Shown piece by piece: positions 12,501 to 23,339 of a stretch of DNA of 64,000 nt; the first letter of the stretch is position 1, and each line of letters starts with the position of its first letter. Both the position numbers and the translations under genes were made by a program. The notes beneath the pieces were generated by a model. That model was given only the letters and a program-made list of their open reading frames with translations, was not told the origin of the DNA and searched no databases. Origin of the DNA: Azorinus chamasolen (Eukaryota; Mollusca; Bivalvia; Cardiida; Solecurtidae). The stretch is from NCBI GenBank assembly GCA_963576725.1, contig OY755242.1:3241593-3305592 (forward strand), given 5' to 3'.

Positions 12501-13481
12501 TTCTAGGGGTTGTATTCACAACTGGAGGGGCATTTTCTGAGGCACAAGCTACTCTGTCCGGACAAGCACAGAAGGCAATTTTTAAACTGAATAAATATTT
12601 GCACAATTTTAAGGGTATACATTTGAAACATTATCTAGAACTTTTTGACAAACTTGTTACTCCAATTCTTTGTTATGGTTGTGAAGACTGGGGATTTTGT
12701 AAGGCTGACAAAATCGAGAAAGTACATCTACAATTTTGTAAACGATTATTACACGTAAAGCAAATTACGCAAACAGATATGGTATATGGGGAATTAGGGC
12801 GTCTTCCATTGCAGTACAATCGTTTCCTAAGAATAGTAAATTATTGGTTGAAAATTGTACAATCTTCGGATACAAAATACATAAAATGTGCATATATTAC
12901 ACTTGTAAATGACATTGAAAAAATGCCAAGAAAAGATAATTGGGCTTCCCTTGTGAAAAAGATGCTGTCAGAATTAGGTTTTTATGAAGTTTGGTTATTT
13001 CAGGGAGTCGGAAATAGCTCGTATTTTATGTCTGTTTTCAAACAAAGATTGAAAGACAACATGATGCAAAATTGGCAGGCTAGATTAGAGAGCTCGCCAA
13101 AAAGCTAGTTTTTACATATTATTTTCCAATTTTGGCTTTCAAGACTACCTAAATCATGTAACATTTACAAAGTTTAGAATAGCATTAACTAAATTGAGAT
13201 TATCTTCACACAAATTAGAAGTAGAGAAAGGTCGATATAAAAAGCCTAAGCCCGTGCCTCTTAACGACAGAAAGTGTTTAGAGTGTCACGAACTCGAAGA
13301 TGAATTTCATTTTTTATTTCAATGTAGAAAATATAGCTGCTTAAGGTCTACTTACATTAACAAATATTATTGGCAGAGACCCAACATCCCAATACTAATC
13401 GAACTGCTCACCTCCAGGAACAAGAAAGAAATTAGAATTTTAAGTATTTATGTTTACAAAGCATTTAATCTTGTATCATAA
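9541..13481 (+). pseudogene. LINE ORF2: endonuclease-reverse transcriptase, broken by insertion and frameshifts
   Basis: The endonuclease starts near 9557 (LLNVQSLPNKLNSKEIADI) and is cut by a foreign insert at 9636-10102. It resumes as IMFVESWTNELSDIEYEGF, shifts frame near 10385, then shows VCGDFNARSG and ISDHCLITF, the APE endonuclease motifs. The linker carries shifts near 11045 and 11350. The RT itself (11357-13108, 583 codons) is intact, with FVDFTKAFD (residues 212-220), GVRQGESLSPFLFS (270-283) and the catalytic YADD (313-316). After a shift near 13110 the C-terminal knuckle is at 13194-13481 (RKCLECHELEDEFHFLFQC). ORF2 nicks target DNA and copies LINE RNA; this copy cannot make the full protein. 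Confidence 0.9.
9636..10102 (+). mobile_element. 5'-truncated Naiad (Penelope-like) 3' tail inserted in the LINE endonuclease
   Basis: This 467-bp segment matches the reverse complement of 40559-41058, the 3' tail of the full element, nearly base for base from GGCGACCTCTTAAATCC to CATTTTTGTACTTT. It lacks a ~35-bp stretch present near 40865-40900. LINE coding sequence resumes directly after it (ATTATGTTTGTAGAAAGTTG). ORFs inside are UTR artefacts. Confidence 0.93.
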
Positions 13482-13589
13482 CGATAAAGCCACACGCCGC
13501 AGCTAAACCTAATACGTTGTGCTTTCCCAGTACATTAACACCTTAGCGATGTACTCGTCAGTTATGAACCTTGCACTTCAAATGAGTGC

Positions 13590-14510
13590 ACTTGCGATGT
13601 GTAAGCGGTAGACCCGGATCAGAGGGCTCCTATGAAGTCCCCTGATCTTGGTCCGCACTGTTTTGTTTTGTCATATTGAGTGTACTCGTCATTTATTAAC
13701 CATGTACCTCTAATGAGAACACTTGAAATGTGCAAACAGTGCAGACACAGATCAGAGGGCTCCTAATGAGCCCCCCTGGTCTGAGTCCGCAATGTTGGTC
13801 ATTTTGAGTGTACTCGTCATTTATAAAGCATGCACCACTAATGAGTGAACCTTCGATGTGCAAACGATGTAGACACAGATCGGAGGGCTCCTAAGAGGGC
13901 TCGCCAGTTATAAACCATGTACCTTTAATTGGTACACTGGTAAGGTACAAACAGTGTAGACACATATCGGAGTGCTTCTGAAGAGCCCCCTGATCTGGTT
14001 CCGCACTGTTTGTCTTTTGGATGTGATCGCCAGTTATAAACCATGTACCTTTAATTGGTACACTTGTAAAGTACAAGCAGTGTAGACACAGATCAGTGTG
14101 CTTCTGAAGAGCCCCCTGATCTGGTTCCGCACTGCTTGTCTTTTTTGGGTTTACAGTTTTAAACCATGTGTCTAAGTTCTTTAATTGCCACTCTCGTAAT
14201 GTACAAACAGTGTAGACACAGATTTGGGGGCTCCTGAACCCCCCCCCCTTGTCTGGTTCCGCACTGTTTGTCTTTAGGGTGTGCTCGCCAGTTATAAACC
14301 ATGTACCTGCAGGGTACAAACAGTGTAGACACAGATCGGAGTGCTTTTGGGGAGCCCCTTTATTTGGTTCCGCACTGTTTGTCTTTTTGGGTGTACAGTG
14401 TTAGACCGTGCACATAAGACCTTAATTGGCACATTCTTGATGTACAAACAGTGTAGACACAGATCAGGGGGCTCCTAAGAAGCCCTCTGGTCCGAGTCCG
14501 CAATGTTTGT
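13590..14510 (+). repeat. Tandem array in the LINE 3' region carrying the MITE palindromic core
   Basis: About eight units of ~90-130 bp. Each has TGTAGACACAGATCAG, GGGCTCCT...GAGCCCCC, TGATCTGGTTCCGCACTGTT and TTATAAACCATGTACC. The GATCAG...GGCTCC...CTGATC core is the same palindrome that sits at the centre of the TTAA MITEs. The array lies inside the LINE target-duplication boundaries. The Thr/Glu-rich minus-strand ORF across it is a repeat artefact. Confidence 0.85.
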
Positions 14511-16059
14511 CATTTGTAGTGTTTGTTAATAAGGCACATTTAGCATTACATATTATGAATGACTGCCCGTCATTACTTGTTTTTTACTATGTATTATATA
14601 ATGCTGATGGACATGTATGTCTTTTGCAAATAAAACATACCACATACCACATGACTAGTAGATGACCCCTATTGTTTTTGTGGTCACTAGGTCAAAGGTC
14701 AAGGTCACAATGACCTAAAATGGTGAAATAGTTTCCAATCAATAACTGCTCAAGGGTTTTGCTTGAGATCTTCAAACTTGCTGTGGTGGTTGGTCATGAC
14801 CACTAGATGACCCCTATTGTTTTTTAGGTCATAGGTCAAGGTCACCATGACCTTAACTGGTTAAATGGTTTCCGATCAATAACTGCTCAATGGTTTAGCA
14901 TAGAATCTTTAAACTTGCTGTGGTCGTTGGTCATGACCACTGGATGACCCCTGTTGTTTTTTAGGTCACTAGGTCAAAGGTCAAGGTCACCATGACCTTA
15001 ACTGGTAAAATGGTTTCTGATCAATAACTGCTCAAGGGTTTGGCTTAGAATCTTCAGATTTCCTTAGGTGGTTGGACATGAAAACTAGATGAGCCCTGTT
15101 GTTTTTTAGCTCACTAGGTCAAAGGTCAAGGTCACCATGACCTTAACTTGTGAAATGTTTTCAGATCAATAAATGATCGGTGGTTTTGCTTAGGATCTTC
15201 AAACTTGCTGCGGTAGTTGGTCATGACCACTGGATGACCCCTATTGTTTTTTAAGGTCACTAGGTCAAAGGTCAAGGTCACTATGACTTTAACTGGTAAA
15301 ATGGTTTCTGATCAATAACTGCTCAAGGGTTTGACTTAAGATCTTCAAATTTGCTTAGGTGGTTTGTCATGACAACTAGATGAGCCCTGTTGTTTTTGAG
15401 ATCACTTGGTCAAAGGTCAAGGTCACCATCACCTTAAATGGTGAAATGGTTTGTGATCAATAACTGCTCAAAGGTTTGGCTTAGGATCTTCAAACTTGCT
15501 GTGGTGGTTGGTCATGACCACTAAATGACCCCTATTGTTTTTGAGGTCCCTAGGTCAAAGGTCAAGGTCACCATGACCTTAACTGGTAAAATGGTTTCCA
15601 ATCAATAACTGCTCAAGGGTTTGGCTTAGGATCTTCAAACTTGCTATGGTAGTTGGTCATGACAACTAGATGACCCCGATTGATTTTGAGGTCACTAGGT
15701 CAAAGGTCAAGGTCATCATGACCTTAATTGATGAAATGATTTCCAATTAATAACTGCTCAATGATTTGGTTCAGGATCTTTAAACTTGCTGTGGTAGTTG
15801 GTTGTGACCACTAGATGACACCTATTGTTGTTGAGGTCACTAGGTCAAAGGTCAAGGTCACCATGACCTGAACTTGTGAAATGTTTTCAGATCAATAAAT
15901 AATCAGTGGTTTGGCTTAGGATCTTCAAAGTTGCGTAGGTGATTAGTCATGACCACTAGATGACCTCTATAGTTGAGGTCACTAGATCAAAGGTCAGGGG
16001 ATCTGGGGGTATACATGTTTTACAAACATATCTTGTTTTATATAATATCACTTTCAGAT

Positions 16060-16380
16060 CTGAAGTACATTTTAGAAAATGTCAACACTTATAAGGCATA
16101 TTGAATCAGAAAGTTTGAAAATATGCGTATCATGTACCATACGTGGTACTTGTTTTTGCTTTGACAAAAAGTTAGAATCAGATCTATATCCTGTCAAAAG
16201 CAAAGAGAACAGATGATGATCAGTCAACTCAAAGATTGGAGCCTTCTGATCTGAGTCTACTGTATTTGTAAATGTGTGAAAAAATGTTCCTATGGAACAA
16301 ATGCTCAATTTATCGCAATTGTTCAAAGAATTGACCTTTACAGAGGCGTAGAAAGGCATGTTTATGGATGAAAGGGTTAA
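16060..16380. mobile_element. TTAA MITE, degenerate left end
   Basis: Ends GGATGAAAGGGTTAA at 16380. The interior contains a GATTGGAGCCTTCTGATCTGAG half-core and the 'gaacaaatgctcaatttatcgcaattg' motif of the second MITE family, so it is probably a composite. Confidence 0.55.
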
Positions 16381-17140
16381 TAAATGTTCATAAACTAAAT
16401 AGTCAGAAGTGATTATAGAATTTCATATACATGAACTAGGCTAGTATATGCTTGAATTTTAAATATTTTTCAGTATGGATACTGATGATTGGTTTGGGGA
16501 TGTATGCCAAATGATAGATGATGCATAACCATCTGACAGCAATGCAGTTATATACATTTAAAGGTGTTTGACAGCACGACTAATTTACAGCAAGGGGATG
16601 AAATTGTTTACGCTTATGATGGTGCAAGCCACATGGTGGAGAAGAAAGTTAAATAATTATACAATTTTACCATAGCATTTCTCTCATTTGCATTTCTTAA
16701 AGAATCTGGATCTGTGTAGAACTGGTTATGAAGGCACCCGAAGGAAAATTCTTTAAACATCTTCTCCAAAACAGTGGACAGAATTGAATGATATTTGACA
16801 GAAAAACTCTCCCTGTGACGCTTTCCAAAACAGTTTGTCCAATTGGAATGGTATTTTGAAGGAGTAGTTGCCTCATGACCCTTTATCAAAATTGCTTAAG
16901 TTATGCTGATACATACCAGGAACCGGGCTTAACTTATAAAACTGAAATTCTTCTCAAAAACTGGTGGTTCAGTTTGAATGGTATTTGGTAGGAATAGCGT
17001 TTTATAATCTCTCTACCAAAATTACTAAAATCAAGTACCACAAAAGGTAAGATTTGTCCTTCAAATCTATACATCGGTCTACCTAATATGGAAAAATAGT
17101 CAAACAGGGAGAGCCACACACGAAATGACATCGCACCAAA
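16381..17140. repeat. Degenerate short tandem repeats, otherwise unremarkable
   Basis: 16715-17050 holds three diverged ~100-bp repeats built on 'caaaacagt..gtccaattggaatggtatttt' and 'ctcatgaccctttatcaaaatt'. No gene was seen. Confidence 0.4.
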
Positions 17141-17149
17141 CACCATCTA

Positions 17150-17325
17150 ACAAGAAACGGTAAAGTCACAAGACAAAACATAACAGGACGCATATCAAGA
17201 CGAAACACATTAAACATTAAGCATATTAAACAACAAAATTGACCGTAGGCTGAAAGCAGGAGTGCCGCCTTGGTACGGCCAGCAGCCCCCAAAAAAGGGC
17301 TACTGGGGGACTTAAACCTAAGTCT
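17150..17325 (-). mobile_element. Diverged Penelope-like 3' tail fragment
   Basis: Shares the order of motifs of the Naiad pseudo-LTR at 40557-40760: A-rich 'caagacaaaacat', then GTGCCGCCTTGGTACGGCCA (compare GTACCGCCTTGGAACGGTCA), then a short stem and GGGGGACTTAAACC (compare GGGGGTTTAAACC). It is likely the tail of a related subfamily. Confidence 0.5.
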
Positions 17326-17339
17326 TATGTCGCACTTTG

Positions 17340-17570
17340 AGTATATACATTGGTATGTTTCTTTTGGATTTTTCATGTAAGGAAGCATTTAAGCTGGCTT
17401 GAGATAGGTCGGTGGTTCTACCCGGATGTTCTGTGCTCGAAACAATGCAATCTGTTCTGTGTGCAGAGAACCTCTGGGGTCTTCCTCCACCTGTTATTAG
17501 CTGAACATCATGATATGACTGAAATACTGTTAAAGCGGTGTAAAACCTGATAAAATCAAACCAAACTTAT
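17340..17570. mobile_element. SINE-tail-like fragment
   Basis: Contains 'gggtcttcctccacctgtt', 'gactgaaatactgttaaagc' and 'gtaaaacc', resembling the 3' part of the two tRNA-derived SINEs (AACTGAAATACTGTTGGTC). No pol III head is visible. Confidence 0.45.
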
Positions 17571-17822
17571 GTTGCACATTCAATATATGCATCGGTCTAC
17601 CTAATCCTTACGTCATACTTTGAATATATACGTCGGTCCACCTAATCCATACGTTGTCCTTAAAATATATACATCTGGCATAACCGAATGTTTTGGATAT
17701 GGCACAAACTGTAGAATCAGTTTTAATCTATATTAAGTCTATAAACAAACAAAGTAGGCTCTTTCAGATTTGTCCTACTGAAGCTGTCTGATATTTGTCT
17801 ACTCTGTACTATGCAAAGGCGT

Positions 17823-18071
17823 TTAACCCTTTACACCATAAACATGCCTTTCTTCGACTTTGCAAACCGGGTAGACCCAGATCAGATGGCTCGTATAGGA
17901 GCTGGTTGATCAAAATCTGTTCTGTTTGCTAGATGATATAATTTAGATATGATTCTACATTTTCAACCATATCCAAAACTTCATGTGTCTTTGTGGTATT
18001 ATAACAAATTGATCTAATTAATATTCATGATGTCATGTTTTCTTATATGAATATTCATGGAGGAAAAGGTA
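17823..18071. mobile_element. TTAA MITE, 'CTCCATAAATA' family
   Basis: Starts TTAACCCTTTACACCATAAA. The core is GACCCAGATCAGATGGCTCG...GGAGCTGGTTGATC. It ends ATATTCATGGAGGAAAAGGT. Confidence 0.7.
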
Positions 18072-18181
18072 AAAGGCTTATCTAAGAGGTAAATGATTAA
18101 GGACAGAACACTAAAATATAATGTTTTGGTGACCCTAACAAACAGTTTGGATCTGGATAGGTTTTATCCTTCAAATCTAGA

Positions 18182-18495
18182 CACCGGTCGCGTGACTCGG
18201 TGGTAGAGCGTCCGCCTGCCGTACGGAAGGTCGTGGGTTCAATCCCCGGCCGCGACAGACCTAAAGTCATATAAAGTTGGTACTAGTAGCTCCCCTGTCT
18301 ACAATTGACATTAAAGGGATAGTTCTAAGACTGGTCAGCCCGGTGTCAGGATGTGACTGGGTGGGTGCCTTTGCCATGTGCCCGTGGCAGGGGCATTCCA
18401 GTGATGCAGCATTATAACTTGTCTCAAGCGAGTACAGTCTGCAAATAACTGAAATACTGTTGGTCAGATGTAAAACCCAACTCACTCACTCAAAT
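18182..18495 (+). mobile_element. tRNA-derived SINE, copy 2
   Basis: The same head (GGTGGTAGAGCGTCCGCCTG, GTGGGTTCAATCCCCGG), body and ACTCACTCACTC tail as 3223-3530. The B box carries a GGTTCAATCCC variant. Confidence 0.85.
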
Positions 18496-19480
18496 CTATA
18501 CATCGGTCTACCTCAGCCTTTTTTCAACACTTTCAGTATATACATTGGTCTACCTAATCCTTACGTCGTTCTATGTATATATACATCAGTCCACCTAATC
18601 CATATGTGGTCCTTAAAATATATACATCTGGCATATAAACACAGAATGTTTTTGCCGTAGCAGGAACTGCAGAATCAAATTTAGTCTATAAACAAGGCAG
18701 ACCCTATCGGATTGATTCTACAGAAGCTGTCTGATCTTTGTCTGCCCTGTATATAAATGCGCTTAAAGACGTTAAACAGTTTAGATCTGGGTAAGATGCT
18801 GAGTAACTTGACTGCCCTAAACCGAAGGTTTTTGGAAAGAAGCGCAAAATTGATGCAATTGTGCATTGTCTTATAAGGGTTAACGCATAACTCAATGAAT
18901 ATTCATGTAAGAAATAGTGACATCATGAATATTAAATGAATTACTTTTTTAATGGCACAAGTCATGGACAAGGGAATGTTTGGCCATAGGATCATATCTA
19001 TATCTTTTTAAAAGCAAATAGAGCAGACCCTGATCAAGCAGCTCTTACAGGAATCATTTGATCTGTGTATACTCTGTTTGCAAGGTGTAGAGTAAAGGGA
19101 TACTACAATAAAATTTGGTCATGGCAGAAACTGTAGAATCAGATATATATTACTCTATAAGTAAACTGATCGGATCCAGATCAGACTGCTCCTACTGACA
19201 TTAAAAGGGCTATTTACCAGCTGAATTTCTATGATGGCTTAGGTACACAGGATTATTTGGTATTGGTAGAAACTGCGGAATCAGATCTATTGTATGACCG
19301 TAAGCAAGATGTCTCATATGGGTCTACTGTGTTTGCAAAGGTGTGAAAAACATGTTTATATGAGGGAAAGGTTTATAGATTGAATTAGAACACAGATTGG
19401 TACCAGCTGTTTATATGAGGGAAATGGTTAAAGAATGAATACATTACTGTTGTGTCACAGATTAATACCAGTCTTAAATA
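18496..19480. repeat. Cluster of degenerate MITE fragments
   Basis: Contains several half or whole cores (for example near 18700-18745, 19020-19060 and 19170-19205) and one recognisable unit from TTAACGCATAA (18880) to GAGTAAAGGGA (19095). No gene was seen. Confidence 0.55.
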
Positions 19481-19644
19481 AGACATGAACAGAAGCCCAG
19501 ATTAGATATAAGTGAATTAAAGTAGTTTCAATAATATCTCCTTTATTTCTCCACAAAAACCTATGTTGGGATCACCATTTAAGTGTCAGCCCTTACAGAC
19601 AGTTCTAAACATGAGTTCGGTGTAGAAATATATATATTAGTACT

Positions 19645-20047
19645 TTAACCCTTATCCAATAGTTATGCCTTTCTACACATTTGCAAACAGAGTAGATCCA
19701 GACCTTTAGGAACAGTCTGATCAGGGTCTGCTCTGTTTGCTTATGACATAATATTGGTATGATTATACAGATTATGCCTTGGCCAAAAATTCCAGTCTCC
19801 TTGTGCTATTATAACAACTCGATCAAATTAACCCATTCGCTGATAGGCTACTTTTAGACCCAACCTCTTTGAATAGATCTACTAGAAAAAATATTTTTTA
19901 GAATTCCTACGGAACAAATGCTCTATTTATCACAATTGTTTCAATAAGTGGCTTTTGCAGAGGCATAAACAGGTGTCAACATAAGAAATGGGTTAATATT
20001 CATGACATCATTATTTCTTACGTGAATACTCATGGAGTAAAGGGTTA
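19645..20047. mobile_element. TTAA MITE interrupted by another MITE
   Basis: Starts TTAACCCTTATCCAATAG and ends CTCATGGAGTAAAGGGTTAA. A second-family MITE sits inside at 19828-19996. Confidence 0.8.
19828..19996. mobile_element. Nested MITE, 'GAGCATTTGTTCC' family
   Basis: Begins TTAACCCATTCGCTGATAGG and ends AAGAAATGGGTTAA. It sits at a natural TTAA of the host MITE (GATCAAATTAATATTCATG). Its centre carries AACAAATGCTCTATTTATCA, shared with the hairpin at 31211-31282. Confidence 0.8.
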
Positions 20048-20384
20048 AATATACAAATCTATCTAAAACTGTGCATTTAAAGATGCAGTCTATTTAAATA
20101 TGCTATGTTAAACATGTTTTAGCTAGACAGATTAACTCTTTGCATTCGAAGTAATTGCACTCTGCTTCAATTTTAAAGTTAAATTTTCTTCCAATTTTTC
20201 TGAAAAATAAATTTACAGTCCTTACAAGATGCCATGTTACAGGTTGTCTCATTTAGAGCCAAACTGTTAGCCTTTATAATAACATTTTTGCAGTTGTTTG
20301 TTTGGAACAAAATGTTCTTTTGCTTTAAAATGTGGTGTTTGCCTTTTACTCATGTAAGAAATAATGATATCATCCATATTAATT

Positions 20385-21605
20385 TTTAGCTCACCTGAGC
20401 AAAGCTCAGGGTGAGCTTTTGGGAGACTTGAATGCCCGTCGTCTGTCGTCCGTCGTGCATCGTGTGTCGTCAACAATTTGCTTGTGAACACTCTAGTGGT
20501 AACAATTGTAGTCTAATCTTCATGAAACGTGGTCAGAATGAATGTCTTGATAAAATCTCGGACGAAATCGAAAGTGGGTCAAGTGGAGTTAAAAACTAGG
20601 TCACTAGGTCAAATAGTAGGAAAACCTTGTGAACCTTCTACAGGTCACATGTTTTGCCAAATTTTCATAAAACTTGGTCAGAATGATTGTCTTGATAAAA
20701 TCTTGGAGGAGTTTGAAAAATGGGTTATGTGGAGTTAAAAACTAGGTCACAAAGTCAAACAGTAGAAAAACCTTGTGAACACTCTAGTGGTCACAATTTT
20801 AGTCCAATTTTCATGAAACTTGGTCAGAACGAATGTCTTGATAAAATCCCGGACGAGTTCAAAAGTGGGTCAACTGGAGTTAAAAACTAGGTCACTAGGT
20901 CAAACAGTAGAAAAACCTTGTGAACACTCTAGTGGTCAGAATTTTTGTCCAATCTTCATGAAACTTAGTCATAATGATTGACTTGATAAAATCTCAAACG
21001 AGTGTGAAAGTGGGTTATATGGGGTTAAAAACTATGTCGCTAGGTCAAATAGTACAAAAACCTTGTGAACACTCTAGAGGTCACATTTATAGACAAATCT
21101 TTATGAAAATTGGTCAGAATGATTGTCCTAATAAAATCTTGGACAAGTTTGAAAGTGGGTTATGTGAGGTCAAAAAGTAGATCACTGGGTCATATCTTAG
21201 AGAAATCTAGTTTACACTCCAGTGGCCACATTTTTTAGCCCAGTCGTCATCAAACTTGCTCAGAGTGTTTGTCTTGGTGATATCAAGGTTGGGTGTGATC
21301 ATGGGTTGGGTGGGAATAAAAAGAAGGTCACTAGGTCAAATCTTAGAAAAATTACTTTAGAGAGCACATTTTTAGCCCAATCTTCATTGGTCAGAATCAT
21401 TGTCCTGATAAAATCAATATATTAAATCTTTGAAAATCTTGTTCTGCAGAACCACTGCTCATGATCCACTGCTCATGATCCACTATCAACATTGTTCATA
21501 TATTGTACCTAAGGTCAGTATTGACCCTACCCATGGGCTACCCTGCAAAAATCTTAAATCTATGGTAATCAGGTGAGCGATTAAGGGCCATCTTGGCCCT
21601 CTTGT
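20385..21605 (+). mobile_element. TTAGCTCACCTGAGC...CCTCTTGT element with ATTAATT duplication
   Basis: Begins TTTAGCTCACCTGAGC with the hairpin GAGCAAAGCTC and ends AGGGCCATCTTGGCCCTCTTGT. It is flanked by ATTAATT on both sides (20378-20384 and 21606-21612). The internal ~150-bp monomers differ from the 4349 element: CCTTGTGAACACTCTAGTGG, TTTTCATGAAACTTGGTCAG. It interrupts a TTAA MITE whose right half resumes at 21613-21790. Confidence 0.85.
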
Positions 21606-21612
21606 ATTAATT

Positions 21613-22210
21613 GTTACAATAGCACATGGACTGAGGAAATTGTGGTCATGGCAGAAACTGTAGAATCATATATGTTTTGTGAATGAGCAAACAGAGCAGA
21701 CCCTGATCAGACTGCACCTATAGGAGCCATCTGATCTCGGTCTACTCTACTTGTGAAGGCATAGAAAGGCATATTTATGGAAGAAAGAGTGATATATTCT
21801 CTTTTCTGTCATACAATCTCACATAAATTGTCATATGGTAACAATAAAATGCACACAAAATGCACCTGTTTTTCAGCTGTTGATGAGAACTCTTCTGAAT
21901 GGTTCATCAACCATATTAATAGGTGACAAACCATAGAACATGCTGGATGAATGAATAAAGTAGAATCCAGACAGAAAAGTGAAGGAAAACTCCAGTGGGC
22001 ACTACCATTCGTGTTCAAAGTCTTACCAGATAACAATGCTCTGTCTCTAAAGGTTTTCTCATCCAAGGTAAGAATTCAGAATACAGTAAAATCTAATCTA
22101 TTTTAAGTTTTAACATAAAAAAGGTCATGAATATTTATTAACTAAATTTTAATAATGATCTCTGTACATTGGATTGTTTGGTTATGGCAGAAATCCTAGA
22201 GTCTAATCTA
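21613..22210. other. MITE right half, then ~400 bp of unassigned sequence
   Basis: 21613-21790 carries the core GACCCTGATCAGACTGCACC. 21810-22080 looks unique and has an isolated acceptor (TGTTTTTCAG at 21875) and a donor (CCAAGGTAAGAA at 22067), but no reading frame stays open between them. I do not call an exon. Confidence 0.35.
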
Positions 22211-22217
22211 TTATAAT

Positions 22218-23095
22218 TAGCTCACCTGAGCCGAAGGCGATCCGTCCGGCGTCCGTCCACATTTTCAAACGACATCTCCTCTGAAACTGCTGACCCGATT
22301 TTAACCAAGTTTTGTCAGAAGCATCAGTGGCTAGGGGGAACGAAATGTTCACATTATGACCCCCGGATAAAAAATGGCCCCGCCCAAGGGCTTATCAGTT
22401 TTTCATAGGAAAATCTTTAAAAAATATTTTTCTCTGAAACTGATAGGCCTAGATCTTTGATATTTGGTATGTAGCATGATCTTATGGTCCTCTACAAAGA
22501 TTGTTCAAATTGTGATCCCCGGACCAAAAATGGCACCGCCCAAGGGCTTATCAGTTTTTCATAGGAAAATCTTTAAAAATATTCTCCTCGGAAACTGTAA
22601 GGCCTAGACCTTTGATATTTGGTATGTAGCATGATCAAATGGTCCTCTACAAAGATCATTCAAATTATGACCTCTGGGCCAAAAATGGCCCCGCCCATGT
22701 GCTTATCAGTTTTTCATAGGAAAATCTTTAAAAAATCTTCTTCTCTGAAACTGTAAGGTCTAGACCTTTGATATTTGGTATGTAGCATGATCTATTATCC
22801 TCTACAAAGATTGTTCAAATTGTGATCCCCGGACCAAAAATGGCATCGCCCAAGGGCTTATCAGTTTTTCATAAGAAAATCTTTAAAAAATATTCTGAAA
22901 CTGTAAGGCTTAGACCTTTGATGTTTGGTATGTAACAAACATGATCTAATGGTCCTCTACAAATATGTAGCTTTGGCTTGTGGCCCTCTGACAAGAATGT
23001 TCAACTTACGACCACTTGGCGAAAGTTGGCCCTGCCTTGGGGCTTATCAGGTTTCCATAGGACAAGTATGAAATATTACTCATGGCCCTCTTGTT
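22218..23095 (+). mobile_element. TTAGCTCACCTGAGCC...GGCCCTCTTGTT element
   Basis: Flanked by TTATAAT (22211-22217 and 23096-23102). The five or so internal ~155-bp monomers carry 'GGGCTTATCAGTTTTTCATA' and 'TTGATATTTGGTATGTAGCA'. It is a subfamily distinct from 4349-7146 but shares both end motifs. Confidence 0.8.
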
Positions 23096-23339
23096 TTATA
23101 ATGATGAATGTTTGTATCATGAGATATTGAAGTATTGCAAATTGAATGGTACATGTTTCAAAAATATCAGTTGCCATGGTAATTGAATTGTGGACTCCCG
23201 ATTGGTTAAAATTTAGACCTTGTTTGACCAAATTTAGAAGTTGTTTGATTTTGCTGAAAAATTGTATGTCAGGATGTTTTGATACTCATAATTGATTGGT
23301 AGGTGGTTTCATAATATTGGCTGCCATGGTAATTGATCG

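Larger units (their letters stand above)
7955..14649 (+). mobile_element. Complete but decayed LINE (non-LTR retrotransposon) with 7-bp target duplication
   Basis: Both boundaries are set by the target duplication CATGACT (7948-7954 and 14650-14656) inside an otherwise continuous TATACC element. It contains a ~115-bp 5' UTR, ORF1 (8070), an ORF2 with apurinic-type endonuclease and reverse transcriptase and a C-terminal CxxC/HxxxxC knuckle ending at 13481, a tandem-array 3' region, and a short 3' microsatellite tail (ACATACC repeats) after AAATAAA. Tails of short repeats rather than poly-A are typical of the CR1/L2/jockey group; clade placement is an inference. Several frameshifts and a Penelope-like insertion at 9636-10102 make it non-autonomous. 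Confidence 0.9.
7818..16036 (+). mobile_element. TATACC...CATCTCTTGT tandem-repeat element, split by a LINE
   Basis: Starts TATACCACCCTTTTGAC and 'GGTATATTGCTTTGCACAT', and ends 'GGGGGTATACATGTTTTACA...CTTGT'. Intact relatives are 51830-52616 and 56283-58550. The internal array (14660-16010) has ~145-150 bp monomers with GGTCACTAGGTCAAAGGTCA and TTGGTCATGACCACTAGATG. The LINE at 7955-14649 interrupts it after the first monomer. No ORF of its own was seen. Confidence 0.85.

Noticed and set aside
13891..14319. 142-residue minus-strand ORF with repeated TWFITGEH/NSAEPDQGA
   Set aside because: It follows the period of the LINE 3' tandem array and has no independent support.
21876..22066. Exon between TTTTTCAG and AAGGTAAGAA
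   Set aside because: All three forward frames contain stops between the two sites.
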